Part shown: piece by piece, positions 1 through 5,764 of the stretch
Position numbering within the stretch: position 1 is the first letter of the stretch
Layout: every line of letters begins with the position of its first letter
Source: Acetobacteraceae bacterium
Lineage (GTDB): Bacteria > Pseudomonadota > Alphaproteobacteria > Acetobacterales > Acetobacteraceae
Assembly: GCA_027306955.1 (NCBI GenBank)
Contig: DAHUXX010000191.1
Coordinates: forward strand, 1-8,800
Direction: 5' to 3'
Length of the DNA stretch: 8,800 nucleotides
Program-made: the position numbers and the translations under genes
The notes under the pieces: generated by a model
Seen by the model: the letters and a program-made list of their open reading frames with translations, nothing else
Told to the model about the DNA's origin: nothing
Database searches by the model: none

Positions 1-217
1 CGTCCACGTCCGCCGCCTCGCCGAGGGCGGCGTTGCCGATCGGCTCGCCGGTCGCCGGGTTGATCACGTCGAAGGTTTTGCCGGAGATGGCGGGCACCAG
101 CTTGCCGCCGATGAGGTGGCGGCCGGAAAGCGCGCGCGCGAGAGCGGCCTGGTCCAGCGTCGGGGCCCCAGGGAGGGAGGGGGGCAGGGCCGGCGCGATA
201 TCGGGGCGGTCGTTCAT
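1..217 (-). CDS. Aldehyde dehydrogenase family protein, N-terminal fragment (cut by window edge)
   Basis: Reading leftward from an ATG at 217, the first 72 codons are present and the rest lies outside the window. After a Pro/Ala-rich leader of about 30 residues comes the segment HLIGGKLVPAISGKTFDVIN followed by PATGEPIGNAALGEAADVD. This is the typical N-terminal start of NAD(P)-dependent aldehyde dehydrogenases (an 'IGG...G.. .dVinPATGE.ig.. ..a...dvd.AV' pattern), which oxidise an aldehyde to the acid or acyl-CoA. The start is supported by a strong GGAGG (225-229) with a 7-nt spacer. The catalytic Cys/Glu and the NAD-binding region are not in the window, so the substrate cannot be judged. 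The gene diverges from the CoA-transferase at 347, which may hint at a shared pathway (inference). Confidence 0.85.
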   Translation of the reverse strand, partial: MNDRPDIAPALPPSLPGAPTLDQAALARALSGRHLIGGKLVPAISGKTFDVINPATGEPIGNAALGEAADVD

Positions 218-346
218 GGGTTTTCCTCCGCGGGTGGGCCTGGCGGGCTTGCGTCCGCCGGACGGCATGCCAAGAAGCTTGGCCGAGTATGGGCGGCGGT
301 ATGGACCCGCGCGCCCAGGCGAACAAGAGATCGGGAACAAGAGCGA
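218..346. promoter_or_regulatory. Divergent intergenic region with two adjacent perfect inverted repeats
   Basis: This 129-bp gap separates two divergent genes and should hold both promoters. It contains CGTCC-GCC-GGACG at 252-264 and, four bases on, GCCAAG-AAG-CTTGGC at 269-283. Both have perfect arms around a 3-nt spacer. Inverted repeats of this size in a divergent gap are compatible with a dimeric regulator binding site, but I match neither to a known consensus. I see no convincing -35/-10 pair on either strand. The strong Shine-Dalgarno of the leftward gene is at 225-229. Confidence 0.35.
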
Positions 347-1561
347 ATGGACGAGACCAAGCCGAGCGGGCCGCTCGCGGGACTGCGGGTGCTGGACCTC
401 ACGCGGGTGCTGGCGGGGCCGACCTGCACGCAGATGCTGGGCGACCTCGGCGCCGAGGTGATCAAGATCGAGAAGCCGGGTTCCGGCGACGACACGCGCG
501 GCTTCGCCCCGCCGGTGATGGCGCCAACCGGGGAGAGCGCCTATTTCCTCGGCGTCAACCGCAACAAGCGCTCGCTGTCGCTCGATATCGCGAAGCCCGA
601 GGGCCAGGCGATCGTGCGCCGGCTGCTCGGCGGCTGCGCCATCCTGGTGGAAAATTTCAAGGTCGGCGCGCTGGCGAAATACGGGCTCGGGTACGAGAAT
701 CTCAGGGACGAGTTCCCGGGCCTGATCTACTGCTCCATCACCGGCTTCGGGCAGACCGGGCCCTATGCGCCGCGGCCGGGCTATGACTCGCTGATCCAGG
801 CGATGGGCGGGGTGATGAGCCTCACCGGCGAGCCGGAGGGCTTGCCGCAGAAGGTGGGCGTGCCGGTGGCCGACGTGTTCGCCGGGCTCTATGGCTGCAT
901 CGGCATCCTCGCGGCACTCCGCCACCGCGAGCGTACCGGGGAGGGCCAGACGATCGACATCGGCATGCTGGACACGCACGTCGCCTGGCTCGCCAACCAG
1001 GCAATGAACTACCTCGCGACCAGGGAAGACCCGCCGCGCCTCGGCAACCAGCACCCGAACATCGTGCCGTATCAGGTGTTCCCCACCGCGGACGGGCACG
1101 TGGTGCTCTCGGTCGGCAACGACCCGACCTTCAAGCGGTTCTGCGAGGCGATGGGCATCGAGCACCTGCTGGCCGACGAGCGCTTCGCCACCAACGCCGC
1201 GCGCGTCTCCAACCGCAAGCTGGTCACCGACACGCTGACGCCGGTGATGCAGGCGCACCCGACCGCGTGGTGGGTGGAAAAGCTGGAATCGCTCAAGATC
1301 GGCGGCGGGCCGATCAACCGGCTCTCCCAGGTCTTCGCCGACGAGCAGGTACAGGCGCGCGGCATGGTGGTGACCATGCCGCACCCGAAGGCGGCGGACG
1401 GGCTCGAGGTGGTGGCCAACCCGGTGAGGCTTTCCGCGACGCCGCCTGACTACCGCCTGCCGCCGCCGCTGCTCGGCCAGCACACGGAAGAGGTGCTGGG
1501 CGACCTGCTCGGCATGTCCGGCGCCGAGATCGCGCGGCTGCGCGAAGAGGGGGTGGTGTGA
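347..1561 (+). CDS. CaiB/BaiF (family III) CoA-transferase
   Basis: A 404-residue protein, normal for family III CoA-transferases, which move CoA between carboxylic acids (formyl-CoA:oxalate, carnitine, succinyl-CoA-dependent and others). Visible signatures are DLTRVLAGP at about 17-25, LGDLGAEVIKIEKP at 31-44, NRNKRSLSLD at 71-80, ITGFGQTGPYAPRPGYD at 131-147, and VGVPVADVFAG at 170-180. Asp176 in the last aligns with the conserved catalytic Asp that forms the acyl anhydride (assignment from family knowledge). The reading frame is open further upstream to 116, but that stretch overlaps the divergent gene and its promoter and looks unlike the family. ATG 347 puts the usual GPL.GLRVLDL start near the N-terminus, although its Shine-Dalgarno is weak. 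The stop overlaps the next start (GTGA, 1558-1561), suggesting translational coupling. The acid substrate cannot be told from sequence alone. Confidence 0.93.
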   Translation: MDETKPSGPLAGLRVLDLTRVLAGPTCTQMLGDLGAEVIKIEKPGSGDDTRGFAPPVMAPTGESAYFLGVNRNKRSLSLDIAKPEGQAIVRRLLGGCAILVENFKVGALAKYGLGYENLRDEFPGLIYCSITGFGQTGPYAPRPGYDSLIQAMGGVMSLTGEPEGLPQKVGVPVADVFAGLYGCIGILAALRHRERTGEGQTIDIGMLDTHVAWLANQAMNYLATREDPPRLGNQHPNIVPYQVFPTADGHVVLSVGNDPTFKRFCEAMGIEHLLADERFATNAARVSNRKLVTDTLTPVMQAHPTAWWVEKLESLKIGGGPINRLSQVFADEQVQARGMVVTMPHPKAADGLEVVANPVRLSATPPDYRLPPPLLGQHTEEVLGDLLGMSGAEIARLREEGVV

Positions 1562-2043
1562 CCCGCATCCGCCGCGCCGTTCCCGCGGACGCCGCCGCGC
1601 TGCACGCGCTGAAATGGGCGCTCGACGAGGAAACGCATTTCATGATGCTGGAGCCCGGCGAGCGCACGCCGGACATCGAGCCCGAACGGCGCGAGATCGA
1701 GCGGGACGGGGTGTTCGTCGCCGAGGACGCGGGCGAACTGGTCGGCTACGTGCAGGCGGAACGCGGCGGTTTTCGCCGGGTGCACCACGTCGCCACCATC
1801 ATCATCGGCGTGCGCGCCCATGCTGCCGGCAAGGGCATCGGCGCCGCGCTGCTGACGGCGGCGCACGAATGGGCGGCGGCGCAGGGCATCACGCGGCTGC
1901 AGCTCGACGTCGATGCCGAGAACACGCGCGCCATCGCCCTCTACCAGCGCTTCGGCTACCGGATCGAGGGGACGAAGCGGCAGTCGATGCTGGTCAACGG
2001 CGCCTTCGTCGACGACCACATCATGGCGCGGCTCTCGGTCTAG
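1558..2043 (+). CDS. GNAT family N-acetyltransferase
   Basis: A 161-residue GCN5-related acetyltransferase, expected to transfer acetyl from acetyl-CoA to an amine of a small molecule or protein. The acetyl-CoA pyrophosphate-binding motif A is IGVRAHAAGKGIGAALL (about 83-99; the loop here reads A-A-G-K-G-I-G instead of the textbook R/Q-x-x-G-x-G/A). Motif B is ENTRAIALYQRFGYRIEGTK at 121-140, with the LYxxxGF/Y element. The start is GTG 1558, inside the end of the CoA-transferase, with GAGG at 1547-1550 and a 7-nt spacer. Its 3' end overlaps the 3' end of znuB on the other strand by 23 bp (2021-2043). The substrate is unknown. The tight coupling to the CoA-transferase suggests co-expression but not necessarily a common pathway. 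Confidence 0.93.
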   Translation: MTRIRRAVPADAAALHALKWALDEETHFMMLEPGERTPDIEPERREIERDGVFVAEDAGELVGYVQAERGGFRRVHHVATIIIGVRAHAAGKGIGAALLTAAHEWAAAQGITRLQLDVDAENTRAIALYQRFGYRIEGTKRQSMLVNGAFVDDHIMARLSV

Positions 2044-2842
2044 CTGACTCCGCCTCCAGCAGCGCCGCCGGCAGCAGCGAGGCGCCGTAGACCAGCCCGC
2101 TCAGCGCCGTGATCCAGAAGCTGGTGGGCCAGTTCGTTTCGTAGGCGAGGGCGAGCCCGCCCCAGGCCTCGGCGAGTGCGAACGCCGCCGCGAGCAGCAC
2201 GCCCGGCCCGACGCGGCGCGTCAGCCGCAGCGAGGCGGCGGCGGGACCCACCATCAGCATGAACACCAGCAGCACGCCCACGATCTGCGCCGCCTCGGCG
2301 GTGGCGAAGGCGACGATGGCGAGGAACAGCACCGCCATCAGCCGCAGCGACACGCCCTTTGCCTCCGCCAGTTCCGGCTGCAGGCTCGCGAACAGCAGCG
2401 GCCGGGCAATGACGCCGAGCGCTGCCAGCGCCACGATGCCGAGCCCGAGCAGCGACCACACGGTCGCCTGGTCCACCGCAAGCACGTTGCCGAACAGCAG
2501 CGCCGTCGCCTGGGTCGCGTAGCTGGTGACGAAATGCAGGAACAGCAGGCCGAAGCCGAGCGCCAGCGCCAGCACCAGCCCGATCGCGACGTCGCGCTGC
2601 GCCAGCCGCTCGCCCATCAGCCCGATGGCGACCCCGCCCGCGACCGTCATCCCGAGCAGCCCCCAGAGCGGCGCGACCCCGATCAGGAACGCGCCGGTGG
2701 CGCCGGTGAAGCCGATATGCGCGAGCGCATGGCCGGCGAAGGTCTGGCCGCGCAGCACCAGGAAATAACCCACCGGCCCCGCGACCAGCGCCACGATCGC
2801 CGCCGCGGCGAAGGCGTTGCGCATGAAACCGTACTCAAGCAT
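2021..2842 (-). CDS. znuB: Zinc/metal ABC transporter, membrane permease (ABC-3 family)
   Basis: A 273-residue inner-membrane protein of the ABC-3 family, the channel half of a ZnuABC/TroABCD-type divalent-metal importer. I count about eight hydrophobic segments (roughly 10-31, 43-60, 61-79, 86-106, 128-150, 168-200, 212-234, 242-262). Family-typical stretches include RGQTFAGHALAHIGFTGATG (31-50), LLFGNVL (115-121) and AAQIVGVLLVFMLMVGPAA (184-202). The frame is open to 2917, but the added N-terminus (MAAANTRMNKP...) lies wholly inside znuC. ATG 2842 has GGGGAG ten bases upstream and overlaps the znuC stop by 8 nt, so translational coupling is likely; ATG 2824 is a possible alternative. The final 7-8 codons overlap the end of the convergent acetyltransferase gene. 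No terminator is visible between the two. Confidence 0.93.
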   Translation of the reverse strand: MLEYGFMRNAFAAAAIVALVAGPVGYFLVLRGQTFAGHALAHIGFTGATGAFLIGVAPLWGLLGMTVAGGVAIGLMGERLAQRDVAIGLVLALALGFGLLFLHFVTSYATQATALLFGNVLAVDQATVWSLLGLGIVALAALGVIARPLLFASLQPELAEAKGVSLRLMAVLFLAIVAFATAEAAQIVGVLLVFMLMVGPAAASLRLTRRVGPGVLLAAAFALAEAWGGLALAYETNWPTSFWITALSGLVYGASLLPAALLEAESARPRAAP

Positions 2843-3695
2843 CGGCGGCATGCTCCCCATGGGAGTGGTCGTGCGAAGGTTCATGGGCTTGTTCATGCGC
2901 GTGTTCGCCGCAGCCATGGGTGTCGCGCGCCATGTCCTGCGCGCCCGCCATGACGAAGATGCGCCCGCCGAGCCGCACCACCTCGATCCGCGTGCCGTAG
3001 AGGCGCGAGAGCACTGGTTCCGTGATCACCGCGTCCACGGTGCCGAGTGCCGCCTGGCCGTTGCCGACATAGAGCACGCGGTCCATGACGCCGAGCAGCG
3101 GGTTCAGCTCGTGCGCGCTGAACAGCACCGTGAGCCCGAGCGAGCGCTGCAGCGAGGCGACCAGCTCCACCACGCCGGCCTGGTGGCTGGGGTCGAGCGA
3201 CATCAGCGGCTCGTCGAGCAGCAGAAGTTGCGGGCTGCCCACCAGCACCTGTGCCAGCAGCAGCCGCTGCCGCTCGCCTCCGGAAAGTTCCGCGAGCGCG
3301 CGATGCGCCAGCGCCGTGGCGCCGACGCGTTCCAGCACGCGCTCCACCTCACGGCGGCCCTCGGCTCCGAGCAGCGGCAGGCCCCAGCGCGCGCCATTCA
3401 CCACGCCAGCCACGAAATCCCGGCCGGAGAGGCGCAGGTTCGCCGGCACCGCGCGGATCTGCGGCATGTAGCCGATGGCGCGATTGCCGCGCGAGGCGGC
3501 CTTGCCGAGCACCTCGATGGCGCCGCGGCGCGGCGCGACGAGGCCCAGCGCCGCGCGCAGCAGCGTGGTCTTGCCGGACCCGTTGGCCCCGAGCAGGCCG
3601 ATGAACTCGCCCTGCCCGATCGCGAGGTTCACGCCCGCGAGCACGGTGCGCCCGCCGAGGGCCAGCTCCACGTCGCGGAAGGAGAGGGCGATCAT
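2835..3695 (-). CDS. znuC: Zinc/metal ABC transporter, ATP-binding protein with His-rich C-terminal tail
   Basis: A 286-residue ATPase that powers the metal importer on the cytoplasmic face. Complete ABC machinery is visible: Walker A GANGSGKT (36-43), Q-loop Gln79, signature LSGGERQ (137-143), Walker B LLLLDEP (157-163), D-loop SLDP, and switch His195. The protein is longer than the ~250-residue E. coli type because of a tail at about 255-286 holding eight His and one Cys (H260, C262, H265, H267, H271, H275, H277, H279, H282), which probably binds zinc. The ATG at 3695 lies 24 nt after the znuA stop, with only a weak AAGG 13 nt upstream. A 17-bp duplication fills that gap. The end overlaps znuB by 8 nt. 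ABC ATPase identity is certain; metal-importer assignment rests on flanking znuA and znuB. Confidence 0.95.
   Translation of the reverse strand: MIALSFRDVELALGGRTVLAGVNLAIGQGEFIGLLGANGSGKTTLLRAALGLVAPRRGAIEVLGKAASRGNRAIGYMPQIRAVPANLRLSGRDFVAGVVNGARWGLPLLGAEGRREVERVLERVGATALAHRALAELSGGERQRLLLAQVLVGSPQLLLLDEPLMSLDPSHQAGVVELVASLQRSLGLTVLFSAHELNPLLGVMDRVLYVGNGQAALGTVDAVITEPVLSRLYGTRIEVVRLGGRIFVMAGAQDMARDTHGCGEHAHEQAHEPSHDHSHGEHAADA
2859..2906 (-). repeat. Tetrapeptide [ED]-x-[AS]-H repeats coding the ZnuC His-rich tail
   Basis: Codons 264-279 of znuC read EHAH-EQAH-EPSH-DHSH, four consecutive tetrapeptides of pattern [ED]-x-[AS]-H, followed by GEHA. At DNA level the first two units are 12-bp near-repeats (10 of 12 bases identical); later units are more diverged. 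The spacing places His at every fourth position, plus extra His at 265 and 277. This pattern suits a flexible, multi-site metal-binding strand rather than a single folded site (inference). Confidence 0.8.
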
Positions 3696-3698
3696 GCC

Positions 3699-3732
3699 GG
3701 TCTTATCGCCTTGCTGGTCTTATCGCCTTGCC
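3699..3732 (-). repeat. 17-bp direct tandem duplication at the znuA/znuC junction
   Basis: Two adjacent 17-bp copies lie at 3699-3715 and 3716-3732 and match at 16 of 17 positions. The plus-strand unit begins GGTCTTATCGCCTTGC. The distal copy contains the last codons and TAA stop (3720-3722) of znuA; the proximal copy fills almost the whole 24-nt gap before the znuC ATG. Removing one copy would leave a 7-nt gap, a more usual spacing, so this looks like a slipped-strand duplication that loosened znuA-znuC coupling. Confidence 0.85.
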
Positions 3733-4595
3733 GGCAGGGCGCGGGCCACCGCGTCCAGCATCGACAGCATCCATTGCTGGTACGTGCGGCCTGGCGGCTC
3801 GGTCTCGGTGGCGCCGATGACGGGCACGCCGGCCTCACGCGCGATCTGGCGCATGCGCGTCGCGGTCGGGTCGGCGGCCTGGGCGTTATAGACGAGCAGC
3901 TTCACGCGGTGCGAGCGCAGGTCGTTCTCGAACGTTGCGATGTCGCGCGCACTCGGCTCGGTGCCGTTCATCACCGCGATCTGGAAGCGCCGTTCCAGCA
4001 CCGTCATGCCGAGGGCGGCGAACATGTAGCCGAACACCGGCTCGGTTGCCGCGACCTCGGTGCCGGCGAGGCGGGCGCGCAGGGCCGCGATACGCGCCTC
4101 GATCGGCGCCATCGAGACCAGGAACGCGGCGAGGCGCTTGCGGTCTTCCGCCGCGTGCGCGGGGTCGCGGTTCGCCAGCAGCGCGGCGAGGCGCCGCGCG
4201 AGCGGCGGCATCGTTGTGGGATCGTACCAGATATGCGGGTTGTCGCCGATGTGCTTCCCGACGAGATCGGCGACGACGATGGCGACCTGGCCGCGGTGCC
4301 TGGTCGCGCGGAGCAGCTTCGTCATCCACGGGTCGTAGCCGGCGCCGTTGGCGATCGCGATATCCGCCCGCGCCAGCGCGCGCGCGACCGCGGGGCTGGC
4401 CTCGAACAGGTGCGGATCCTGGGCCGGGTTGCTGAGGATGGACGTCACCACCACCGTGTCACCGCCGATCTGGCGCGCGATGTCGCCGTAGAAATTCTCC
4501 GCCGCGACGATGCCGATCGGCCCCGCCGCCCGCGCGAAGCCGGGCACGCAGGCAAGGAGGGCGGCGGCACAGGCGACGACGAGGAGACGGCGCAT
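3720..4595 (-). CDS. znuA: Zinc/metal ABC transporter, periplasmic solute-binding protein (cluster 9, ZnuA-like)
   Basis: A 291-residue secreted metal-binding protein that delivers a divalent cation to ZnuBC. The N-terminus MRRLLVVACAAALLACVPGF is a signal peptide. A signal peptidase I site after about residue 23 (ARA) is likely; LLAC at 13-16 also resembles a lipobox, so a lipoprotein cannot be excluded. Likely metal ligands are His62 (AQDPHLFE), His121 (NPHIWYDP), Glu185 (ATEPVFGYM) and Glu266 (TETEPPG). Most ZnuA proteins have His at the third position; Glu there is the PsaA/MntC-type arrangement. There is no His-rich loop before the NPHIW motif. ATG 4595 is the only usable start: the frame upstream is open to a TAA at 4671-4673 but has no start codon. 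No Shine-Dalgarno is visible. I use znuA because of the Zur-type operator upstream; an Mn-transport role remains possible. Confidence 0.88.
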   Translation of the reverse strand: MRRLLVVACAAALLACVPGFARAAGPIGIVAAENFYGDIARQIGGDTVVVTSILSNPAQDPHLFEASPAVARALARADIAIANGAGYDPWMTKLLRATRHRGQVAIVVADLVGKHIGDNPHIWYDPTTMPPLARRLAALLANRDPAHAAEDRKRLAAFLVSMAPIEARIAALRARLAGTEVAATEPVFGYMFAALGMTVLERRFQIAVMNGTEPSARDIATFENDLRSHRVKLLVYNAQAADPTATRMRQIAREAGVPVIGATETEPPGRTYQQWMLSMLDAVARALPARR

Positions 4596-4655
4596 GGAAT
4601 GGTCCGGCTGGGAATGGTCGGGTTGGAAATGGTCCGGCTGGGAACCGTCCGGCTG
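4596..4655 (-). repeat. Four 15-bp tandem repeats filling the znuA leader
   Basis: Four consecutive 15-bp units lie at 4596-4610, 4611-4625, 4626-4640 and 4641-4655. The plus-strand unit is GGAATGGTCCGGCTG with 0, 2, 1 and 3 differences. The block directly abuts the znuA ATG and reaches to within 13 bp of the operator. In the znuA frame it would read as QPD(H/G)(S/F) pentapeptides, but no start codon precedes it. It leaves no Shine-Dalgarno for znuA. A role in leader RNA structure or translation is possible but unproven. Confidence 0.9.
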
Positions 4656-4667
4656 GCGGCAACCAAA

Positions 4668-4684
4668 ATGTTATAACATAACAT
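4668..4684. promoter_or_regulatory. Zur-type operator (perfect inverted repeat)
   Basis: ATGTTAT-AAC-ATAACAT is a perfect 7-bp inverted repeat around a 3-nt spacer. It lies 72 bp upstream of the znuA ATG and strongly resembles the TGTTAT-N3-ATAACA core of zinc uptake regulator (Zur, Fur family) sites in proteobacteria. It is AT-rich in a very GC-rich gap and covers the predicted -10. Zur with zinc bound would repress znuACB; zinc shortage would release it. The match is from memory of the consensus, not a scan. Confidence 0.8.
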
Positions 4685-4697
4685 CCGAGCGCCGCAA
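4670..4697 (-). promoter_or_regulatory. Predicted sigma70-type promoter for znuACB
   Basis: On the minus strand a -35-like TTGCGG (4692-4697) is followed after 16 nt by TATAAC (4670-4675), a 5-of-6 match to the -10 consensus. The -10 sits wholly inside the Zur palindrome, so repressor binding would block RNA polymerase. Transcription would begin near 4663, giving a leader of roughly 65-70 nt made almost entirely of the 15-bp repeats. Confidence 0.55.
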
Positions 4698-4724
4698 TCC
4701 ACCCGACAACGCGTCGCCCCGGCA

Positions 4725-5747
4725 TCAGCCGGCCAGCCGCCGGTAGAGCCCCAGGTATTCCTCCGCCATCCGCCGCGCGGTCCAGCTTCGTTCGAACTCG
4801 GCGCGGATGGCGGCGCGGTCCAGCGCCAGCGCGCGCGGCAGGGCGGCGACGGCTTCGGCGGCGTTATCCACGATGCAGCCGGTGACACCCTCCGCCAGCA
4901 CCTCGGGCACCGAGCCGCGGCGATAGGCAACGACCGGGCAGCCGCAGGCCATCGCCTCGATCATCACGAGGCCGAACGGCTCCGGCCAGGCGATCGGCAG
5001 CAGCACCGCGGCCGCACCCGAGAGGAACGCCGATTTCTGCCCGTCCTCGATCTCGCCGACATACTCCACACCGGGCTCGGCGAGGCGGGGTGCCACGACT
5101 GCCTCGTACCAGGCGCGGTCCTCCTCGCCGATCTTGGCGGCGATCCTGATCGGCATGCCGGCGGCGCGCGCGATGTCGAGCGCATCGGCGACACCCTTCT
5201 CCGGCGACATGCGGCCGAGGACGGCGAGATAGCCTGGCCCGCTCGGCACCGGCCGCAGCAAGTCCCGCGGCATGCCGTGCAGCACCGTCGCGAGCCAGCC
5301 GAGTTCCGGCACCGGCGCGCGTTGCGCATCCGAAATGGAGACCAGATGCGCGCCGGGGAACAGGCCATAGATATCGCGCACCCAGTCCTGGTCCATGCGC
5401 CCGTGCAGCGTCGTCAGGAACGGTGTCGCCTGGCGGGAGAACAGCGGCAGCGGCCAGAAATCGATGTGGAAATGCAGCACGTCGAACTGGTCGGCCTCGC
5501 GGCGCACCAGCTCCAGCATGCGCATGTAGGGCGCGCCGTTGACCTCGAAATTCGGCACGAACCGCGCGGCCTTCTCGCGCGCCGGCACCAGCCGCGCGCT
5601 GGTGCGGCTGTCGCCGGCGGCGAACAAGGTGACCTCATGGCCCATCGCCACCAGCTCTTCGGTCAGCCAGTGGACCACGCGCTCGGTGCCGCCGTATCGC
5701 CTCGGCGGCACCGTCTCGAACAGCGGCGCGATCTGCGCGATCCGCAT
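4725..5747 (-). CDS. Glycosyltransferase family 4 (group 1)
   Basis: A 340-residue GT-B fold retaining glycosyltransferase that should move a sugar from a nucleotide-sugar donor to an unidentified acceptor. The N-terminal half opens MRIAQIAPLFETVPPRRYGG-TERVV (acceptor side, glycine-rich loop near 19-20). The C-terminal half has GRMSPEKG (178-185) and the EX7E donor-site motif EPFGLVMIE (Glu256 and Glu264) followed by AMACGCPVVA. No signal peptide or membrane span is seen, so it is probably cytosolic or membrane-peripheral. ATG 5747 starts 17 nt after the hemB stop with no visible Shine-Dalgarno, so it probably depends on the hemB transcript. No other sugar or polysaccharide genes lie nearby, so the product cannot be guessed. 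No terminator is evident between its end and the znu promoter. Confidence 0.92.
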   Translation of the reverse strand: MRIAQIAPLFETVPPRRYGGTERVVHWLTEELVAMGHEVTLFAAGDSRTSARLVPAREKAARFVPNFEVNGAPYMRMLELVRREADQFDVLHFHIDFWPLPLFSRQATPFLTTLHGRMDQDWVRDIYGLFPGAHLVSISDAQRAPVPELGWLATVLHGMPRDLLRPVPSGPGYLAVLGRMSPEKGVADALDIARAAGMPIRIAAKIGEEDRAWYEAVVAPRLAEPGVEYVGEIEDGQKSAFLSGAAAVLLPIAWPEPFGLVMIEAMACGCPVVAYRRGSVPEVLAEGVTGCIVDNAAEAVAALPRALALDRAAIRAEFERSWTARRMAEEYLGLYRRLAG

Positions 5748-5764
5748 GCGGCGGGCGGGCGCGG

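Noticed and set aside
116..346. N-terminal extension of the CoA-transferase to an ATG at 116
   Set aside because: It would overlap the divergent aldehyde dehydrogenase gene and its promoter and adds Arg/Gly-rich sequence unlike the family; ATG 347 gives the normal N-terminus.
4596..4655. CRISPR-like array
   Set aside because: Units are 15 bp and directly abutting with no spacers; this is a simple tandem repeat.
2817..4676. A 619-codon plus-strand open frame across the whole znu operon
   Set aside because: It is antisense to three well-supported genes, rich in His/Arg/Gly/Ala with no family-like motif, and is explained by GC-rich third-codon bias on the opposite strand.
4459..4725. A minus-strand frame with FPAGP/FPTRP-like repeats in the znuA leader
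   Set aside because: The repeats are simply the 15-bp units read in another frame, and the rest is out-of-frame znuA.
4728..4744. GC-rich inverted repeat CCGGC-N5-GCCGG at the glycosyltransferase 3' end as a terminator
   Set aside because: It lies within the coding sequence, has only 5-bp arms and no following T-run on the minus strand.
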